64,000 nucleotides of DNA from Devriesea agamarum (GTDB lineage Bacteria > Actinomycetota > Actinomycetes > Actinomycetales > Dermabacteraceae). Shown in pieces: positions 37,315 through 47,918 of the stretch. Position numbers and translations under genes: made by a program. Within the stretch, counting starts at the first letter, position 1. Each line of letters opens with the position of its first letter. Under the pieces are notes generated by a model. That model was given only the letters and a program-made list of their open reading frames with translations, searched no databases and was not told the origin of the DNA. The DNA lies in assembly GCF_900070355.1 (NCBI RefSeq), contig NZ_LN849456.1, positions 1,116,001 to 1,180,000 on the forward strand, in the 5' to 3' direction.

Positions 37315-39164
37315 GACCCCTCCCCTCGTCCGGGGTGTTTGGCAGGTTGCGGTGTGAAATCGTCGCGATTCTCGGACTCGGCCAACAATGCCTGCGCGTA
37401 ATATCCCGGGCGGCTGGCGAGCTCGGCTGGGGTCCCCCACGCCGTGAGGTGACCGTCCTCAATCACCGCAATGAGATCGGCATCGCGCGTCGTGCTCAAA
37501 CGATGTGCAACCGTGATAACGGTGCGTCCACGCGAGACATCCCCAAGGCTTTCGCGTACCCGATGCTCCGTGGCCCGGTCTAGGTCCGCAGTTGGCTCGT
37601 CCAGCAACAGAACTGGTCGATCACGTAAAAACGCTCGTGCGATAGCGAGTCTGCGCCGCTGACCGCCGGATAGATATGATCCCTGCTGTCCAACCGGGGA
37701 GTTGAGCCCCTCCGGCATTGCCAAGATTTCATCCCACAGGTGGGCCTTGGACAGAGCAGCACGCAGCTCATCATCGGTGGCCTGCGGCGCCACCAACCGC
37801 AGATTGTCGGCGACGGTGGTGCCTAGAATCCCCGGATGCTGATCGACCCGACTGTCCAGTGAACGAAGCGCTGTGGGGTGAACAGGTTGTCCGTTCGCGA
37901 GGATCTCGCCCGAGACGGTGTGCAGACCTGCGAGCGCGCGCAACAGCGTGGTTTTACCTGCACCGCTCGGCCCGACGATCACCAGGCGGCTTCCAGCGGG
38001 AATGCGCAGGTTAATCTCTCGCAGAATCTCCCTGCCACCGCGTTGGACACTCAGGTTGCGCAGTTCGAGGTCAGGCGCATCAGTGTCTACGTCTCCGGCC
38101 ATCGCAACGGGCTTCGGTGACGACAGGTCCTCTGACGCGCTGGGGTGTACGAGGTGATCGAGCTGGTCACGGCGAGCTCTCCCCGCAAGGCCCACATAAA
38201 AGGTGCGCCCCACCCGGTCAATCGGCTCTGCCAGCAGAACAGTCATGAGGAGGCCAGCTATAGCTCCCCCCGGGCTCATTGCACCGTCCGCAAGGCGCAG
38301 CAAAATCAGCAGGCACGCGACCCCGCTCATCAGCAAACCGAAAACCGCATCGTTGACGATAATCATGCGCTGATTGCGCGCGAGCAGAGTGCCCAGTTCC
38401 TGCATGGCAGAGCGAGCTGATTCAGCAAACGCTTCCCGCATCCTGCCCACGGCTCCCAGCACTTTCATGGTGCCGAGCCCCTCAAGCATTTCCATATACC
38501 GACTGGCCGCCGACGCCTCGCGCCGACGATACTCATGGTTGGGGCGCCTCAGTCTTTTACCAGCGACGACGATCACTATCGGCACCAGCGCCACGAATCC
38601 GGTGAGCACCGCGGCACTCACGATATCGATGCCGATTGCCCACATCACGAGGACAATTAGTGGCGCGGTGAACGCAGCGAGGGTCGGTCCGAGAAAACCT
38701 GCGCGGTAGGCCGCAGTTTTTTCGACACCGACGGTGGCCGCGTCGATGATCTGGCCCTCGCCACTTTGGTCTCCATGACGTCCTTGCCCAGCATGATGGC
38801 CTTGCGCTGCATGACCACCTTGCCCAGCATGGTGGCCTTGCCCAGCGCCGTGCCGCGCGGGAGTGGATTGGATTCCCTGTTCGGATAGGGCAGCTTCGAG
38901 CACGCGTCGCCGCCACTGCTGTTCTTGATGTCCTTGAATACGCAGTGGCACCGCTTCCGCGACGCCCCCGCACAGAGCACCCAATATGGCCGCAACGAGT
39001 GTGAGAAGCGCAGGTGCAAGCAGAGAGCGTCCAGCCAGGGCAGCATCGACGGTGGCACCCACCCCGAGTCCAGCCAGGGCGAGCAGGCCGGTACGCAACC
39101 AGCCCAGTGCTACGCCCAGCCGCGCACCTGGGGGCGGGTCGAGAAGAGCCTCACGAATCCACAT
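37311..39164 (-). CDS. cydD: Thiol-exporter ABC subunit CydD
   Basis: The 617-residue first half of the exporter has helices from residue 20 on and an ATPase with Walker A GPSGAGKTT, signature LSGGQRRRLAIARAF and Walker B VLLLDEPTADLD. A stretch of about 34 residues rich in His, Gly and Gln (105-138) interrupts the cytoplasmic loop between the second and third helix, just before the conserved GEGQIIDAATVGVEKTAAY region. The insert has no match in the CydD pattern I know. The stop overlaps cydC (ATGA), so the two are made together. Confidence 0.9.
   Translation of the reverse strand: MWIREALLDPPPGARLGVALGWLRTGLLALAGLGVGATVDAALAGRSLLAPALLTLVAAILGALCGGVAEAVPLRIQGHQEQQWRRRVLEAALSEQGIQSTPARHGAGQGHHAGQGGHAAQGHHAGQGRHGDQSGEGQIIDAATVGVEKTAAYRAGFLGPTLAAFTAPLIVLVMWAIGIDIVSAAVLTGFVALVPIVIVVAGKRLRRPNHEYRRREASAASRYMEMLEGLGTMKVLGAVGRMREAFAESARSAMQELGTLLARNQRMIIVNDAVFGLLMSGVACLLILLRLADGAMSPGGAIAGLLMTVLLAEPIDRVGRTFYVGLAGRARRDQLDHLVHPSASEDLSSPKPVAMAGDVDTDAPDLELRNLSVQRGGREILREINLRIPAGSRLVIVGPSGAGKTTLLRALAGLHTVSGEILANGQPVHPTALRSLDSRVDQHPGILGTTVADNLRLVAPQATDDELRAALSKAHLWDEILAMPEGLNSPVGQQGSYLSGGQRRRLAIARAFLRDRPVLLLDEPTADLDRATEHRVRESLGDVSRGRTVITVAHRLSTTRDADLIAVIEDGHLTAWGTPAELASRPGYYAQALLAESENRDDFTPQPAKHPGRGEGS
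38751..38852 (-). repeat. His/Gly/Gln repeat in cydD
   Basis: This coding repeat has units of about 7-8 residues of the type GHHAGQG, GGHAAQG, GHHAGQG, GRHGDQS. On the plus strand the DNA shows repeated CCTTGCCCAGCATG-like units. It lies in the CydD membrane-domain loop (residues 105-138) and looks like recent repeat growth. Confidence 0.8.
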
Positions 39165-39312
39165 CGTCCCGAGCCTAACGCCCTGCCCGGTTTCACACGA
39201 GTAGCGCTATGACTGCGCGAGGATGACATGGAATACAGCGTCAGGACCGCCCGCGCCTAAGCATCTGCGAGAAGTGGACAGACGCGATCAACGCAACCGA
39301 TAGAGTCACAGA

Positions 39313-40632
39313 GTGCACGAGAACCGCGAACTGCCGGCGAACTGGTTTCGCAAGGACCTAAGGATCATGCTGCTCATACTGGCATGTTCCCTCGTCTTCC
39401 AGGTCCTCATGGCTTATGCCCAACCGGGGGCTATTAAGCTCCCCGTGTGGTCCACGGTGCTGGTGGTGGCCATGATGGTTCCACTTCTTGTCCGTCGCCG
39501 CTGGCCAGAAGCGTGTTCTCTTATTCAAACCTGCGTATATTTTGTGCTCGGTACCGTCACCGGAGTAGAAATCTTCGCGACCCAGGTGGCGCTTTTCCTC
39601 GGCTTCTATTCCGTTGGTGCGTGGTCAGCTCATCGACGCCGGGCTTTTTTCACCCGATTTTTCATCGTCATCGCCATGGCTGTTTGGCTTTGGGTCACCT
39701 TCCTGATTGAGTTTCAAAACGTCCTTGCACAGCATCTCAGTATCAGCAAATATATTTCCGTTGTCGCCATCTTTACGCTCACAAATGTCGCGTATTTTGG
39801 CACTGCCTGGTATTTCGGAAACCGTTCCTGGGTGGTCTATCTTCAGGCACGAAAAATTCGTCTCGCACATGAAAAAATCGAAGCTCAGCAAGAGGAGTTG
39901 GCAGCACACGCGGTGGCGCTGGAAAGAATGCGTATCGCGCGTGAACTGCACGATGTGGTTGCCCATCACGTCACAGCTATGGGCGTGCAAGCGGGTGCGG
40001 CACGCCGGATCCTCATGAGAGATCCTCAGACCGCAGAAAAAGCTTTGCAAGCCGTCGAACAATCGTCCCGCAGCGCCATTTCCGAGCTGCACACCATGCT
40101 GCGGACTTTACGTGAAGACAACACTGATACTCAGCCACTTCCGACTCTCGCACAGATCGATGATCTGATTGATTTCACTCGACAGCTGGGCCACGACGTC
40201 ACCTTGAATATCGTGGACACACTACCTGCGCTTTCGCCCGGGGTTGAACTCACCCTGTATCGCGTCGCTCAAGAAGCGTTGACCAACTCCCGTAAACATG
40301 CGGGTCTACGCACCAGCATGACGGTACGTTTGCGTCCCGTTGAGCAGGGAGTAGAACTCGAAGTGAGCGATAGCGGCGGTCGGTCAACCGCCCACGCCGC
40401 AGGAACCGGAACCGGCGTGCTAGGTATGCGTGAACGGGTACTCGCTGTCGGCGGCACATTGCAGGTCGGACCTAAACGACACGGAGGCTGGATGGTGCGG
40501 GCCTTCGTCCCGGTTGACAACACACCCACCGAGCCAACCCAGGCAACTTCGACCTCACAGGTCACCCAGGACACGAAGGAAACGCAGGACCCGCAATTCA
40601 CGAAAGTAACGCAGCTGGAGACGACACCGTGA
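39313..40632 (+). CDS. Sensor histidine kinase, NarL/DesK type
   Basis: The 439-residue protein has about five membrane helices (residues 17-165), a coiled-coil linker (IRLAHEKIEAQQEELAAHAVA), and a HisKA_3 domain with ARELHDVVAHHVTAMGVQAG (His213). The ATPase region has LYRVAQEALTNSRKHA and GTGVLGMRERV. The C-terminal tail has repeated Thr/Gln/Lys units (TQVTQDTKETQDPQ). The start is GTG. It overlaps the response regulator by GTGA and lies before an ABC efflux pair it may control. The signal is unknown, but this gene order often goes with antimicrobial-peptide or envelope stress. Confidence 0.92.
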   Translation: MHENRELPANWFRKDLRIMLLILACSLVFQVLMAYAQPGAIKLPVWSTVLVVAMMVPLLVRRRWPEACSLIQTCVYFVLGTVTGVEIFATQVALFLGFYSVGAWSAHRRRAFFTRFFIVIAMAVWLWVTFLIEFQNVLAQHLSISKYISVVAIFTLTNVAYFGTAWYFGNRSWVVYLQARKIRLAHEKIEAQQEELAAHAVALERMRIARELHDVVAHHVTAMGVQAGAARRILMRDPQTAEKALQAVEQSSRSAISELHTMLRTLREDNTDTQPLPTLAQIDDLIDFTRQLGHDVTLNIVDTLPALSPGVELTLYRVAQEALTNSRKHAGLRTSMTVRLRPVEQGVELEVSDSGGRSTAHAAGTGTGVLGMRERVLAVGGTLQVGPKRHGGWMVRAFVPVDNTPTEPTQATSTSQVTQDTKETQDPQFTKVTQLETTP

Positions 40633-41495
40633 CCCGAGTACTCCTGGTGGATGATCAACCGGTAATCCGGGTCGGGTTCCGCACGATTTTGGAGTCAGAG
40701 CCGGGAATTGACGTGATCGGTGAAGCATCTAATGGTCAGGATGCCGTCGATTTCGTAGCGAACCATCACGTGGATGTGGTCTGCATGGACGTGCAGATGC
40801 CGGGCATGGACGGCATCGAGGCAACCCGTCTCATTACCGCCGCCGGAGGCAGAGAAGCCGTCCTGATCCTCACCACATTCGATAATGATGACTTTCTCTT
40901 TTCTGCCCTCAACGCGGGTGCCAGCGGATTTCTGTTAAAAACTGCGGGGGCCGATGAACTCATTCATGCAGTTCTCACGCTGGCAAACGGCGAGGCCCTG
41001 CTCTCCCCGCAGGTCACCCGGCGCGTCATTGAGCGGTCGATGAGTAGCGGCGCACATGGTGCATGCGCCCTGGGCCGTGACGATACACGTGGGGCACGCG
41101 CTCTAGACGATGGTGGGAGGGCGCCCGTCCGGATTACGGATCATCTCGCGCCATCACGAGCTGACCAGCCCAGCATCGCTCAGCCAGTCTTCTCGCCGCA
41201 TCAGTTTTCATCCCTTCCCGCGACAGCATCAACGCAAGTCAACTCTGGCGGTGATCCAGGATCCCGCCCCGCCATCGGCTCGGCTCAGGATCTCCTGGCG
41301 CAGCTCACGACCCGCGAGCGTGAAACTCTGCTGGGGATCGCGCGTGGCCTCAGCAATTCAGAAATCGCGGCGGAAATGTTCGTGGGTGAAGCGACCGTCA
41401 AAACACATGTCTCGAATGTGCTGATGAAACTGGGGACTCGAGACCGTATCCACACTGTCATCTGGGCCTACGAACACGGAGTGGTGGGGGATTAA
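40629..41495 (+). CDS. LuxR-type response regulator with long linker
   Basis: The 288-residue regulator has a receiver domain (acidic pair at residues 8-9, phospho-acceptor Asp54) and a LuxR helix-turn-helix at the C-terminus (LTTRERETLLGIARGLSNSEIA...ATVKTHVSNVL). Between them lies a linker of about 85 residues (138-222), rich in Ser, Ala, Pro and Gly, where typical family members have about 20. The start is GTG, overlapping the kinase stop. The ABC ATPase follows 106 bp later. Confidence 0.92.
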   Translation: MTRVLLVDDQPVIRVGFRTILESEPGIDVIGEASNGQDAVDFVANHHVDVVCMDVQMPGMDGIEATRLITAAGGREAVLILTTFDNDDFLFSALNAGASGFLLKTAGADELIHAVLTLANGEALLSPQVTRRVIERSMSSGAHGACALGRDDTRGARALDDGGRAPVRITDHLAPSRADQPSIAQPVFSPHQFSSLPATASTQVNSGGDPGSRPAIGSAQDLLAQLTTRERETLLGIARGLSNSEIAAEMFVGEATVKTHVSNVLMKLGTRDRIHTVIWAYEHGVVGD

Positions 41496-41600
41496 ATAGC
41501 TGCCACGGGGAGATAAAGCCGCTTCTCCCCCGTGCGGCGGAGCTACGCAATCCCCCGTATGCCGGATGTTATCGCGGCGCATTATTTCTACGCTGGGGTC

Positions 41601-42482
41601 ATGTTGACCGTACATAATCTGAACCGCAGTTTCGGTTCGGCACACGTCCTCAAAGACGTCGGATTCTCCATTCGCCCCGGTCTCATGACGGGGTTCGTCG
41701 GAGGAAATGGCGCAGGGAAAACCACCACCATGCGTATCATTCTCGGGGTTTTAAGCGCTGACTCCGGCACCGTCGAGGTCGACGGCGCGCCCATCACAGC
41801 AGACTACCGGGCTGGTATCGGCTACATGCCGGAAGAGCGGGGTCTATACCCCAAAATGAAAATTATTGATCAGCTGATATACCTGGCCCAGTTACATGGG
41901 ATGGACGCACCCACCGCGAAGGCACGTGGGGTCGACATTCTGGAGCGCCTTGGGCTCGGCGAACGCATGAAAGACAATTTGGAGACGTTGTCCCTAGGTA
42001 ATCAGCAACGCGCCCAGATCGCGGCAGCCCTGGTGCATGATCCGGTCGCGCTCATTCTCGATGAACCGTTTTCCGGCCTCGATCCCATCGCGGTTGATAC
42101 CACGATCGAGGTTTTGCGCGATGTCGCCGCTACCGGGGCACCTGTGCTGTTCTCTTCCCATCAGCTCGACCTGGTGGAGCGACTTTGCGACGAACTGGTG
42201 ATTATTGCCAACGGCGAAATCCGAGCGCATGGCACCCGTGAATCCATTCTTAATGCCGCGACTATCCCCGAGTGGGAACTGCACACTAACTCGGATACCG
42301 GATGGATACGAGGGATGAACGTACAGGTCACGGAGTTTGACGGCGGCTATGCGCGGTTTTCCGCTGAGTCCCCCGAAAAAGCCGAGACGGTACTTCGCGA
42401 AGCCCTTAACCGAGGCACCGTGACAAAGTTTTCCCCTGTCACACGCTCCCTGCACGAAATCTTCCAGGAAGTTGTCCGATGA
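41601..42482 (+). CDS. ABC transporter ATP-binding protein (NatA-like)
   Basis: The 293-residue protein has Walker A GGNGAGKTTT, signature-region LSLGNQQRAQIAAAL (S-L-G-N-Q-Q, as in NatA-type proteins) and Walker B ALILDEPFSGLD. A C-terminal DUF4162-like region of about 80 residues follows. ATG 41601 was chosen, as it begins directly before LTVHNLNRSFG. It overlaps the permease gene by ATGA. NatAB-type systems export sodium or drugs; the substrate here is open. Confidence 0.9.
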   Translation: MLTVHNLNRSFGSAHVLKDVGFSIRPGLMTGFVGGNGAGKTTTMRIILGVLSADSGTVEVDGAPITADYRAGIGYMPEERGLYPKMKIIDQLIYLAQLHGMDAPTAKARGVDILERLGLGERMKDNLETLSLGNQQRAQIAAALVHDPVALILDEPFSGLDPIAVDTTIEVLRDVAATGAPVLFSSHQLDLVERLCDELVIIANGEIRAHGTRESILNAATIPEWELHTNSDTGWIRGMNVQVTEFDGGYARFSAESPEKAETVLREALNRGTVTKFSPVTRSLHEIFQEVVR

Positions 42483-43630
42483 ACAAGTCAGCCGTATCGT
42501 TCCCGTCACCAACGTCAGTGCCGGCTCAGCGCGTTCCTCATGCGAAGGTATCGTTTTGGAGTGCGGCCGGGATCGTCGCCAAGCGCGAGATCATTATCAA
42601 ACTGACCTCAAAGTCCTACATCATCAGCACCGCGATTATGTTCCTCATTCTGCTCGCGGTGGTCGTGGTGGGTCCCTCGTTAATTTCAGCTATGAGTTCC
42701 GATAACACGGTGGCAGTGACCAGCCAGACGCAAGCGGCTGCGAAGTCACTCGGCGACGAGGTCACAGTGTTGGATGTTCCGGACGACGCCGCCGCTCGAG
42801 CCGCGGTTAAAGATGGGCGTGCTGATGCCGCAATCCTGCCCTCGAGCACTTCTCCCACTAAAGTAAAGCTGGTCGGCGAGCGGGATGTGCCATCGTCGCT
42901 TGTGCAAGGTTTCTCCGTTGCGCCGGAAGTTCAGCTTCTCGATCCCGATGCACCCGATCCTTCCGCGACCTTAATCGTCGGATTTGGTTTCGCGATCGTG
43001 TTTTATATGGCTGCTCTGGTATTCGGAATCGCTATTGCAAATTCTGTGGTGGAGGAAAAGCAGACCCGCATTGTTGAAATCCTGCTCGCGACGGTCTCAG
43101 CCCGCGCCATTTTGACGGGCAAAGTCATCGGTAACTCAGTGATGGCGATGGCACAGATTCTGTTGTACGTGGTGATCTCGTGCGCGGGGATGTTCCAAAG
43201 CGGAGGCTTTATCAGCTTTGATCGTCTGGGGGTTCCCATCGCATGGTTCGTGGTGCTATTCGCCATCGGTTTCGTAATGCTGGCGTCCCTCTACGCAGCC
43301 GCAGCGTCACTAGTTTCGCGTACTGAAGATCTATCGACTGCGATAAGCCCAATTTTATACCTTATCATGATACCGTACTTTGGCGTTATCTTCTTTAGCG
43401 GAAACCCCACCGTTATGCAAGTACTGTCATATATTCCATTCGCCGCACCCGTCGCCGTTCCGGTGCGCATATTCCAGCAACAAACGTCATGGTGGGAAAG
43501 CGGCCTCTCCGTGGCCATCCTCATTGCCTCGACTGTGGGAGTGATCTGGTTTGCGGCCCGGGTTTACGAACGTTCCATCTTGCGCATGGGTAAGCGCCTG
43601 CGTTGGCGAGACGCGTTGAAAAGCAGCTGA
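42479..43630 (+). CDS. ABC-2 type permease (NatB-like)
   Basis: The 383-residue membrane protein has a first helix at about residues 55-75, a large extracytoplasmic domain (residues 75-165) and then a cluster of five helices from FGFAIVFYMAALVFGIAIANSVVEEKQTRIVEILL on, the conserved ABC-2 permease segment. It is coupled to the ATPase. A strong hairpin terminator lies 77 bp after its stop. Confidence 0.9.
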   Translation: MNKSAVSFPSPTSVPAQRVPHAKVSFWSAAGIVAKREIIIKLTSKSYIISTAIMFLILLAVVVVGPSLISAMSSDNTVAVTSQTQAAAKSLGDEVTVLDVPDDAAARAAVKDGRADAAILPSSTSPTKVKLVGERDVPSSLVQGFSVAPEVQLLDPDAPDPSATLIVGFGFAIVFYMAALVFGIAIANSVVEEKQTRIVEILLATVSARAILTGKVIGNSVMAMAQILLYVVISCAGMFQSGGFISFDRLGVPIAWFVVLFAIGFVMLASLYAAAASLVSRTEDLSTAISPILYLIMIPYFGVIFFSGNPTVMQVLSYIPFAAPVAVPVRIFQQQTSWWESGLSVAILIASTVGVIWFAARVYERSILRMGKRLRWRDALKSS

Positions 43631-43707
43631 GGGTCGTAGGGGTCATAAACAGACAACGACGCAGGAGCGTGCACTGTAACCGCAACCCCTACCCGAGAGT
43701 CTGATTC

Positions 43708-43741
43708 ACTGGGCGGCGCCGGATAGACGGCGTCGCCCAGT
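43708..43741 (+). terminator. Terminator after the ABC efflux operon
   Basis: A 14-bp stem (ACTGGGCGGCGCCG paired with 43728-43741, one G-T pair) encloses the loop GATAGA. The stretch after it, GCTGTGTTT, is a weak T-tract. Confidence 0.7.
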
Positions 43742-43870
43742 GCTGTGTTTCATCAAAACGATCCTGCAAGGGACGGGGCCGCGGCCTGCGCCAAGTCTGA
43801 GGCATGGATAGTGGGGTGACATACGTCTGCATTCAGCAGAGACGATGGCAGCGGCGCGAATACGTGACGG

Positions 43871-43943
43871 TGGGCCCCGTGGGGATCGAACCCACGACCT
43901 GCGGATTAAAAGTCCGATGCTCTACCGACTGAGCTAGAGGCCC
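43871..43943 (-). tRNA. tRNA-Lys (anticodon TTT)
   Basis: Read on the minus strand the 73-nt gene starts GGGCCTC and ends GGGGCCCA, with a 7-bp acceptor stem including one T-G pair. The D-arm (AGCTCAGTCGGTAGAGC), anticodon arm CGGA-CTTTTAA-TCCG with anticodon TTT, and T-arm (GTGGGTTCGATCCCCAC) are all complete. CCA is not encoded. Confidence 0.97.
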
Positions 43944-44151
43944 TCACTGCCACATGGCAGCTACACCAGTGTACGGCCCCAACGGGCCTCTCGGCGACCT
44001 GAGCAGGTTGTGCTCGCTCACAGTATTGCGAACTTGGCTTCGCCGCGCTGCCTTCCTGAGGCCTTGACCCCTGATCATCATAGATCCCCGCCGTGAGCTC
44101 AGTTCGACTGGCCTCATTGAGGTGAACACCCCGCGATACGTCCCCAAAACA

Positions 44152-44184
44152 AAGCGGCACCCGCCGAGATGGCGGGTGCCGCTT
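44152..44184 (-). terminator. Terminator of the GlsB-like gene
   Basis: A perfect 14-bp stem (AAGCGGCACCCGCC paired with GGCGGGTGCCGCTT) encloses a 5-nt loop; on the minus strand it is followed by TGTTTTGG after the TT of the stem. It lies 46 bp after the stop of the membrane-protein gene at 44230. Confidence 0.85.
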
Positions 44185-44229
44185 AGATCAGGCTGAGAGC
44201 CTAAGGGAACTCAGCTGAAATAACGCATG

Positions 44230-44508
44230 TCAGGAGCCAGACCTCTTCGTGAGGAAGCCATACACGACCAGGAACACCAAGGCGCCAATAACAGACGTAA
44301 ACAGCGTGCCAAGGCTCCACGGATTCGCGAAGATCTTGCCGATGCCACCGTCCGTGAACAGTCCACCGAGGAAGCCTCCGACGAGAGCGCCAACCACACC
44401 AAGAATGATGGTGGCAATGATGCCCCCACCCTGCTTACCGGGCATAATCGCCTTGGCAATAGCCCCTGCGATCAGGCCGACGATGATCCAGGAAATAAAG
44501 CTCCACAT
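44230..44508 (-). CDS. GlsB/YeaQ/YmgE-family stress membrane protein
   Basis: The 92-residue protein has three hydrophobic helices with Gly-rich packing: WIIVGLIAGAIAKAIMPGKQGGG, IIATIILGVVGALVGGFLGGL and LGTLFTSVIGALVFLVVYGFL. This is the GlsB/YeaQ pattern of small stress-induced membrane proteins. The ATG at 44508 follows AAAGGAA. It is a single-gene unit with its own terminator. Confidence 0.92.
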   Translation of the reverse strand: MWSFISWIIVGLIAGAIAKAIMPGKQGGGIIATIILGVVGALVGGFLGGLFTDGGIGKIFANPWSLGTLFTSVIGALVFLVVYGFLTKRSGS

Positions 44509-44826
44509 GGGGATGTTCCTTTCTCTAGGGATGCGGGATTTACGATGACGCTGCTGTCGTAGCCAACATCCGCGTACTGCCATTATGCGCCCTAGCCGAT
44601 CAAATCAGCTCATCCACCATCGGAATTACCCTAATCGCGATCAGAAAATAGCCTTATGTGCGGTGCTGTCACACCTCAAGCAGCACCACGATTCAAAGAA
44701 ACGGCCTTTATCTCCCCGCCTTACTTGACTGCTCTCGCCCGACGCGTCTGCTCGAGGTAATAGTCTGATAACAATTCGGCACCGCCTCCCCGGCCCGACT
44801 GCCACAGCACCACGACAGCACCGATC

Positions 44827-46548
44827 ATGAGGATGACTATGCGTGACCACACAAGCCTTGAACGCATCCTCAGCCAGATTGATGGCCGAGGATACGCCTC
44901 GTATAAACAACTCGTCGGCACCTACGACTTGGGCCCCTTCCAGCTGGCCATCGACCACGTTCAGGTAGACCCTTTCGCGCCGCCATCTCGTATGCGGATT
45001 ATCGTTCATCCCGATGATGCACAGTTGCCCGCTGATCTGACCACCGACAGGCTCGGGCAGCGCGCTGTAGCAGATGTCCTCACCCGTCGTTTCGTTGACG
45101 CCACCCACCGTTTCACGCCGAAACCATCTGGCACGGGCAATAGCGGGCTGGTCAGTATTGGACAGGTGGGCCAGCAGATCCTTGAGCGTACTAGCGTCAT
45201 CGTCGCTCGCGATCGCATCGAAGCACGAGTTGATGTGGGGCTACCCGCCGCTGGACGTAGAGTCCGAGGGCGCGAGGCATATAAACTCCTGGTCAGCGTC
45301 CTACCAAGGATTGCTGACGCCTCGCTCGTATACGCAAATCTTGACCTTCAAGCCCTATCCGATCACGTGACCCTACTCCGCGATCAGGAGTGGCTGCGCA
45401 GCCAACTACGCGGTCGAGGCCTCATTGCATTTGTGGGCGATGGCGCGATTCTCCCGCGACGGTCAGGGAACTCGGATCTCCCTTTGGCACGCGATGCGGC
45501 AGTTGAGTGGCACAGCCCGGATACTTTGCGGGTAGATTTTCAACTGCCTAGTGGGCGTTCGATATCGGGCATGGGCATTCCCGAGGGGGTTACCGTCATT
45601 GTCGGCGGTGGTTATCACGGCAAATCAACTCTTCTGCGGGCTATTGAACGCGGGGTGTATCCACATATCGGCGGTGACGGTCGAGAGTGGGTTATTACTC
45701 GCGCGGACGCAGTGTCCATTAGGGCGGAAGATGGTCGTGCAGTCACCGGTGTCGACATCTCAGCTTTGATTACGAATCTCCCATCGGGTACCGACACTCG
45801 GTCATTCAGCACTACGAATGCCAGCGGATCAACCTCACAGGCCGCAAACTTGGTGGAGGCTATTGAGGCTGGCGCGTCTGCGTTACTCATTGACGAAGAC
45901 ACCTCCGCGACGAATTTCATGATCCGCGATGAGCGTATGCGCGCGCTGGTCCCTTCTAGTAAGGAGCCCATTACACCGTTCGTAGATCGCGTTCGCCCGC
46001 TTTTTACGGAGCGCAGCGTCTCCACCATTTTGGTGGCGGGAGGATCAGGGGCCTTCTTCGATGTTGCTGACCGGGTGATTGCGCTCGACCACTACGCCCC
46101 GCACGATGTCACGCAGCAGGCCCGTCTGCTATCGGCGCCGCGTGACAATAACACCTCGATGACGTCTGCGGTCTTTACTGATCAGCGCACGTCGCGAATT
46201 CCAAAGCCAAACTCGTTCTCGGGATCAGCGAACCGGAAACCCTCAAAAGCCGGCGAGGCCACAATCCAGTGTGCCAGTGAGACGATCGATCTGAATGCGG
46301 TTGGGCAACTGATTGATCCAGCGCAGACCCAAGCCATTGCGCATTCACTAGATCGGATTGCTGAGATCATCGACGGCGAGTTATCTATCACCGAGCTCGT
46401 GCGTGCGGTTCAGGATCGCATTGACCGCGAGGGACTGGACTGGCTATCACCTTTCCAGGGCCATCCTGGACATCTGGCTAGGCCTCGAACGCACGAGCTT
46501 CATGCCGCGATCAACCGTTATCGGGGGCTGACGCTTAAGGGGACGTGA
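44827..46548 (+). CDS. ABC-class ATPase, COG3044 type
   Basis: The 573-residue protein matches the 'predicted ATPase of the ABC class' family (DUF2791-like, COG3044): an N-terminal domain beginning LERILSQIDGRGYASYKQLVG, a Walker A at about residue 260 (VGGGYHGKSTLLRAIERGVYPH) and ASALLIDEDTSATNFMIRD as the Walker B region. No membrane segments or permease partner are present, so it is not a normal transporter. The cellular role of the family is not established. Three ATG codons cluster at the start; the first is reported, without a strong ribosome site. Confidence 0.88.
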   Translation: MRMTMRDHTSLERILSQIDGRGYASYKQLVGTYDLGPFQLAIDHVQVDPFAPPSRMRIIVHPDDAQLPADLTTDRLGQRAVADVLTRRFVDATHRFTPKPSGTGNSGLVSIGQVGQQILERTSVIVARDRIEARVDVGLPAAGRRVRGREAYKLLVSVLPRIADASLVYANLDLQALSDHVTLLRDQEWLRSQLRGRGLIAFVGDGAILPRRSGNSDLPLARDAAVEWHSPDTLRVDFQLPSGRSISGMGIPEGVTVIVGGGYHGKSTLLRAIERGVYPHIGGDGREWVITRADAVSIRAEDGRAVTGVDISALITNLPSGTDTRSFSTTNASGSTSQAANLVEAIEAGASALLIDEDTSATNFMIRDERMRALVPSSKEPITPFVDRVRPLFTERSVSTILVAGGSGAFFDVADRVIALDHYAPHDVTQQARLLSAPRDNNTSMTSAVFTDQRTSRIPKPNSFSGSANRKPSKAGEATIQCASETIDLNAVGQLIDPAQTQAIAHSLDRIAEIIDGELSITELVRAVQDRIDREGLDWLSPFQGHPGHLARPRTHELHAAINRYRGLTLKGT

Positions 46549-46777
46549 CTTGCAACCGTACTCGTCGTTGTTTTGTGCTGACATCGTAAGATCGCGCGGA
46601 CCGAGCGTGCCATCGACCGGAAAGCAGCTTGAGACCAGCAGAACTCCGGGTATCTCCGACGTTCACCTCCGACCTCCTCTATCCACCTGAAGACGGCATG
46701 AAAAGAGGCCCGGACCTGCTGAAAATCTGCAAATCCGAGCCTCCCCAGCCCTCGCCAGACCAGGCTAAGTTAGCGAC

Positions 46778-47785
<1,008 letters not shown>

Positions 47786-47871
47786 TCAGTCTAGAACGGC
47801 CCCATGGTCAGGTTGAGAAATGGTCGTCTGTGAAACGTATCGGCGTCGGCATAAGTCAGTGGTCTCGCCGG

Positions 47872-47918
47872 GGCCAACATCACGTCGCGCGCCATAAGGC
47901 CAACATCACGTCGCGCGC
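47872..47918. repeat. Two exact 21-bp repeats, 26-bp period
   Basis: GGCCAACATCACGTCGCGCGC occurs at 47872-47892 and again at 47898-47918, separated by CATAA. A degenerate third unit (AAGGCCAGCATCAACC) follows near 47947. It lies between nrdF and nrdG and is not coding. Confidence 0.85.

Noticed and set aside
44641-45108. Minus-strand frame of 155 residues near the COG3044 gene
   Set aside because: It overlaps the start of the conserved ATPase gene in antisense and has no recognisable features.
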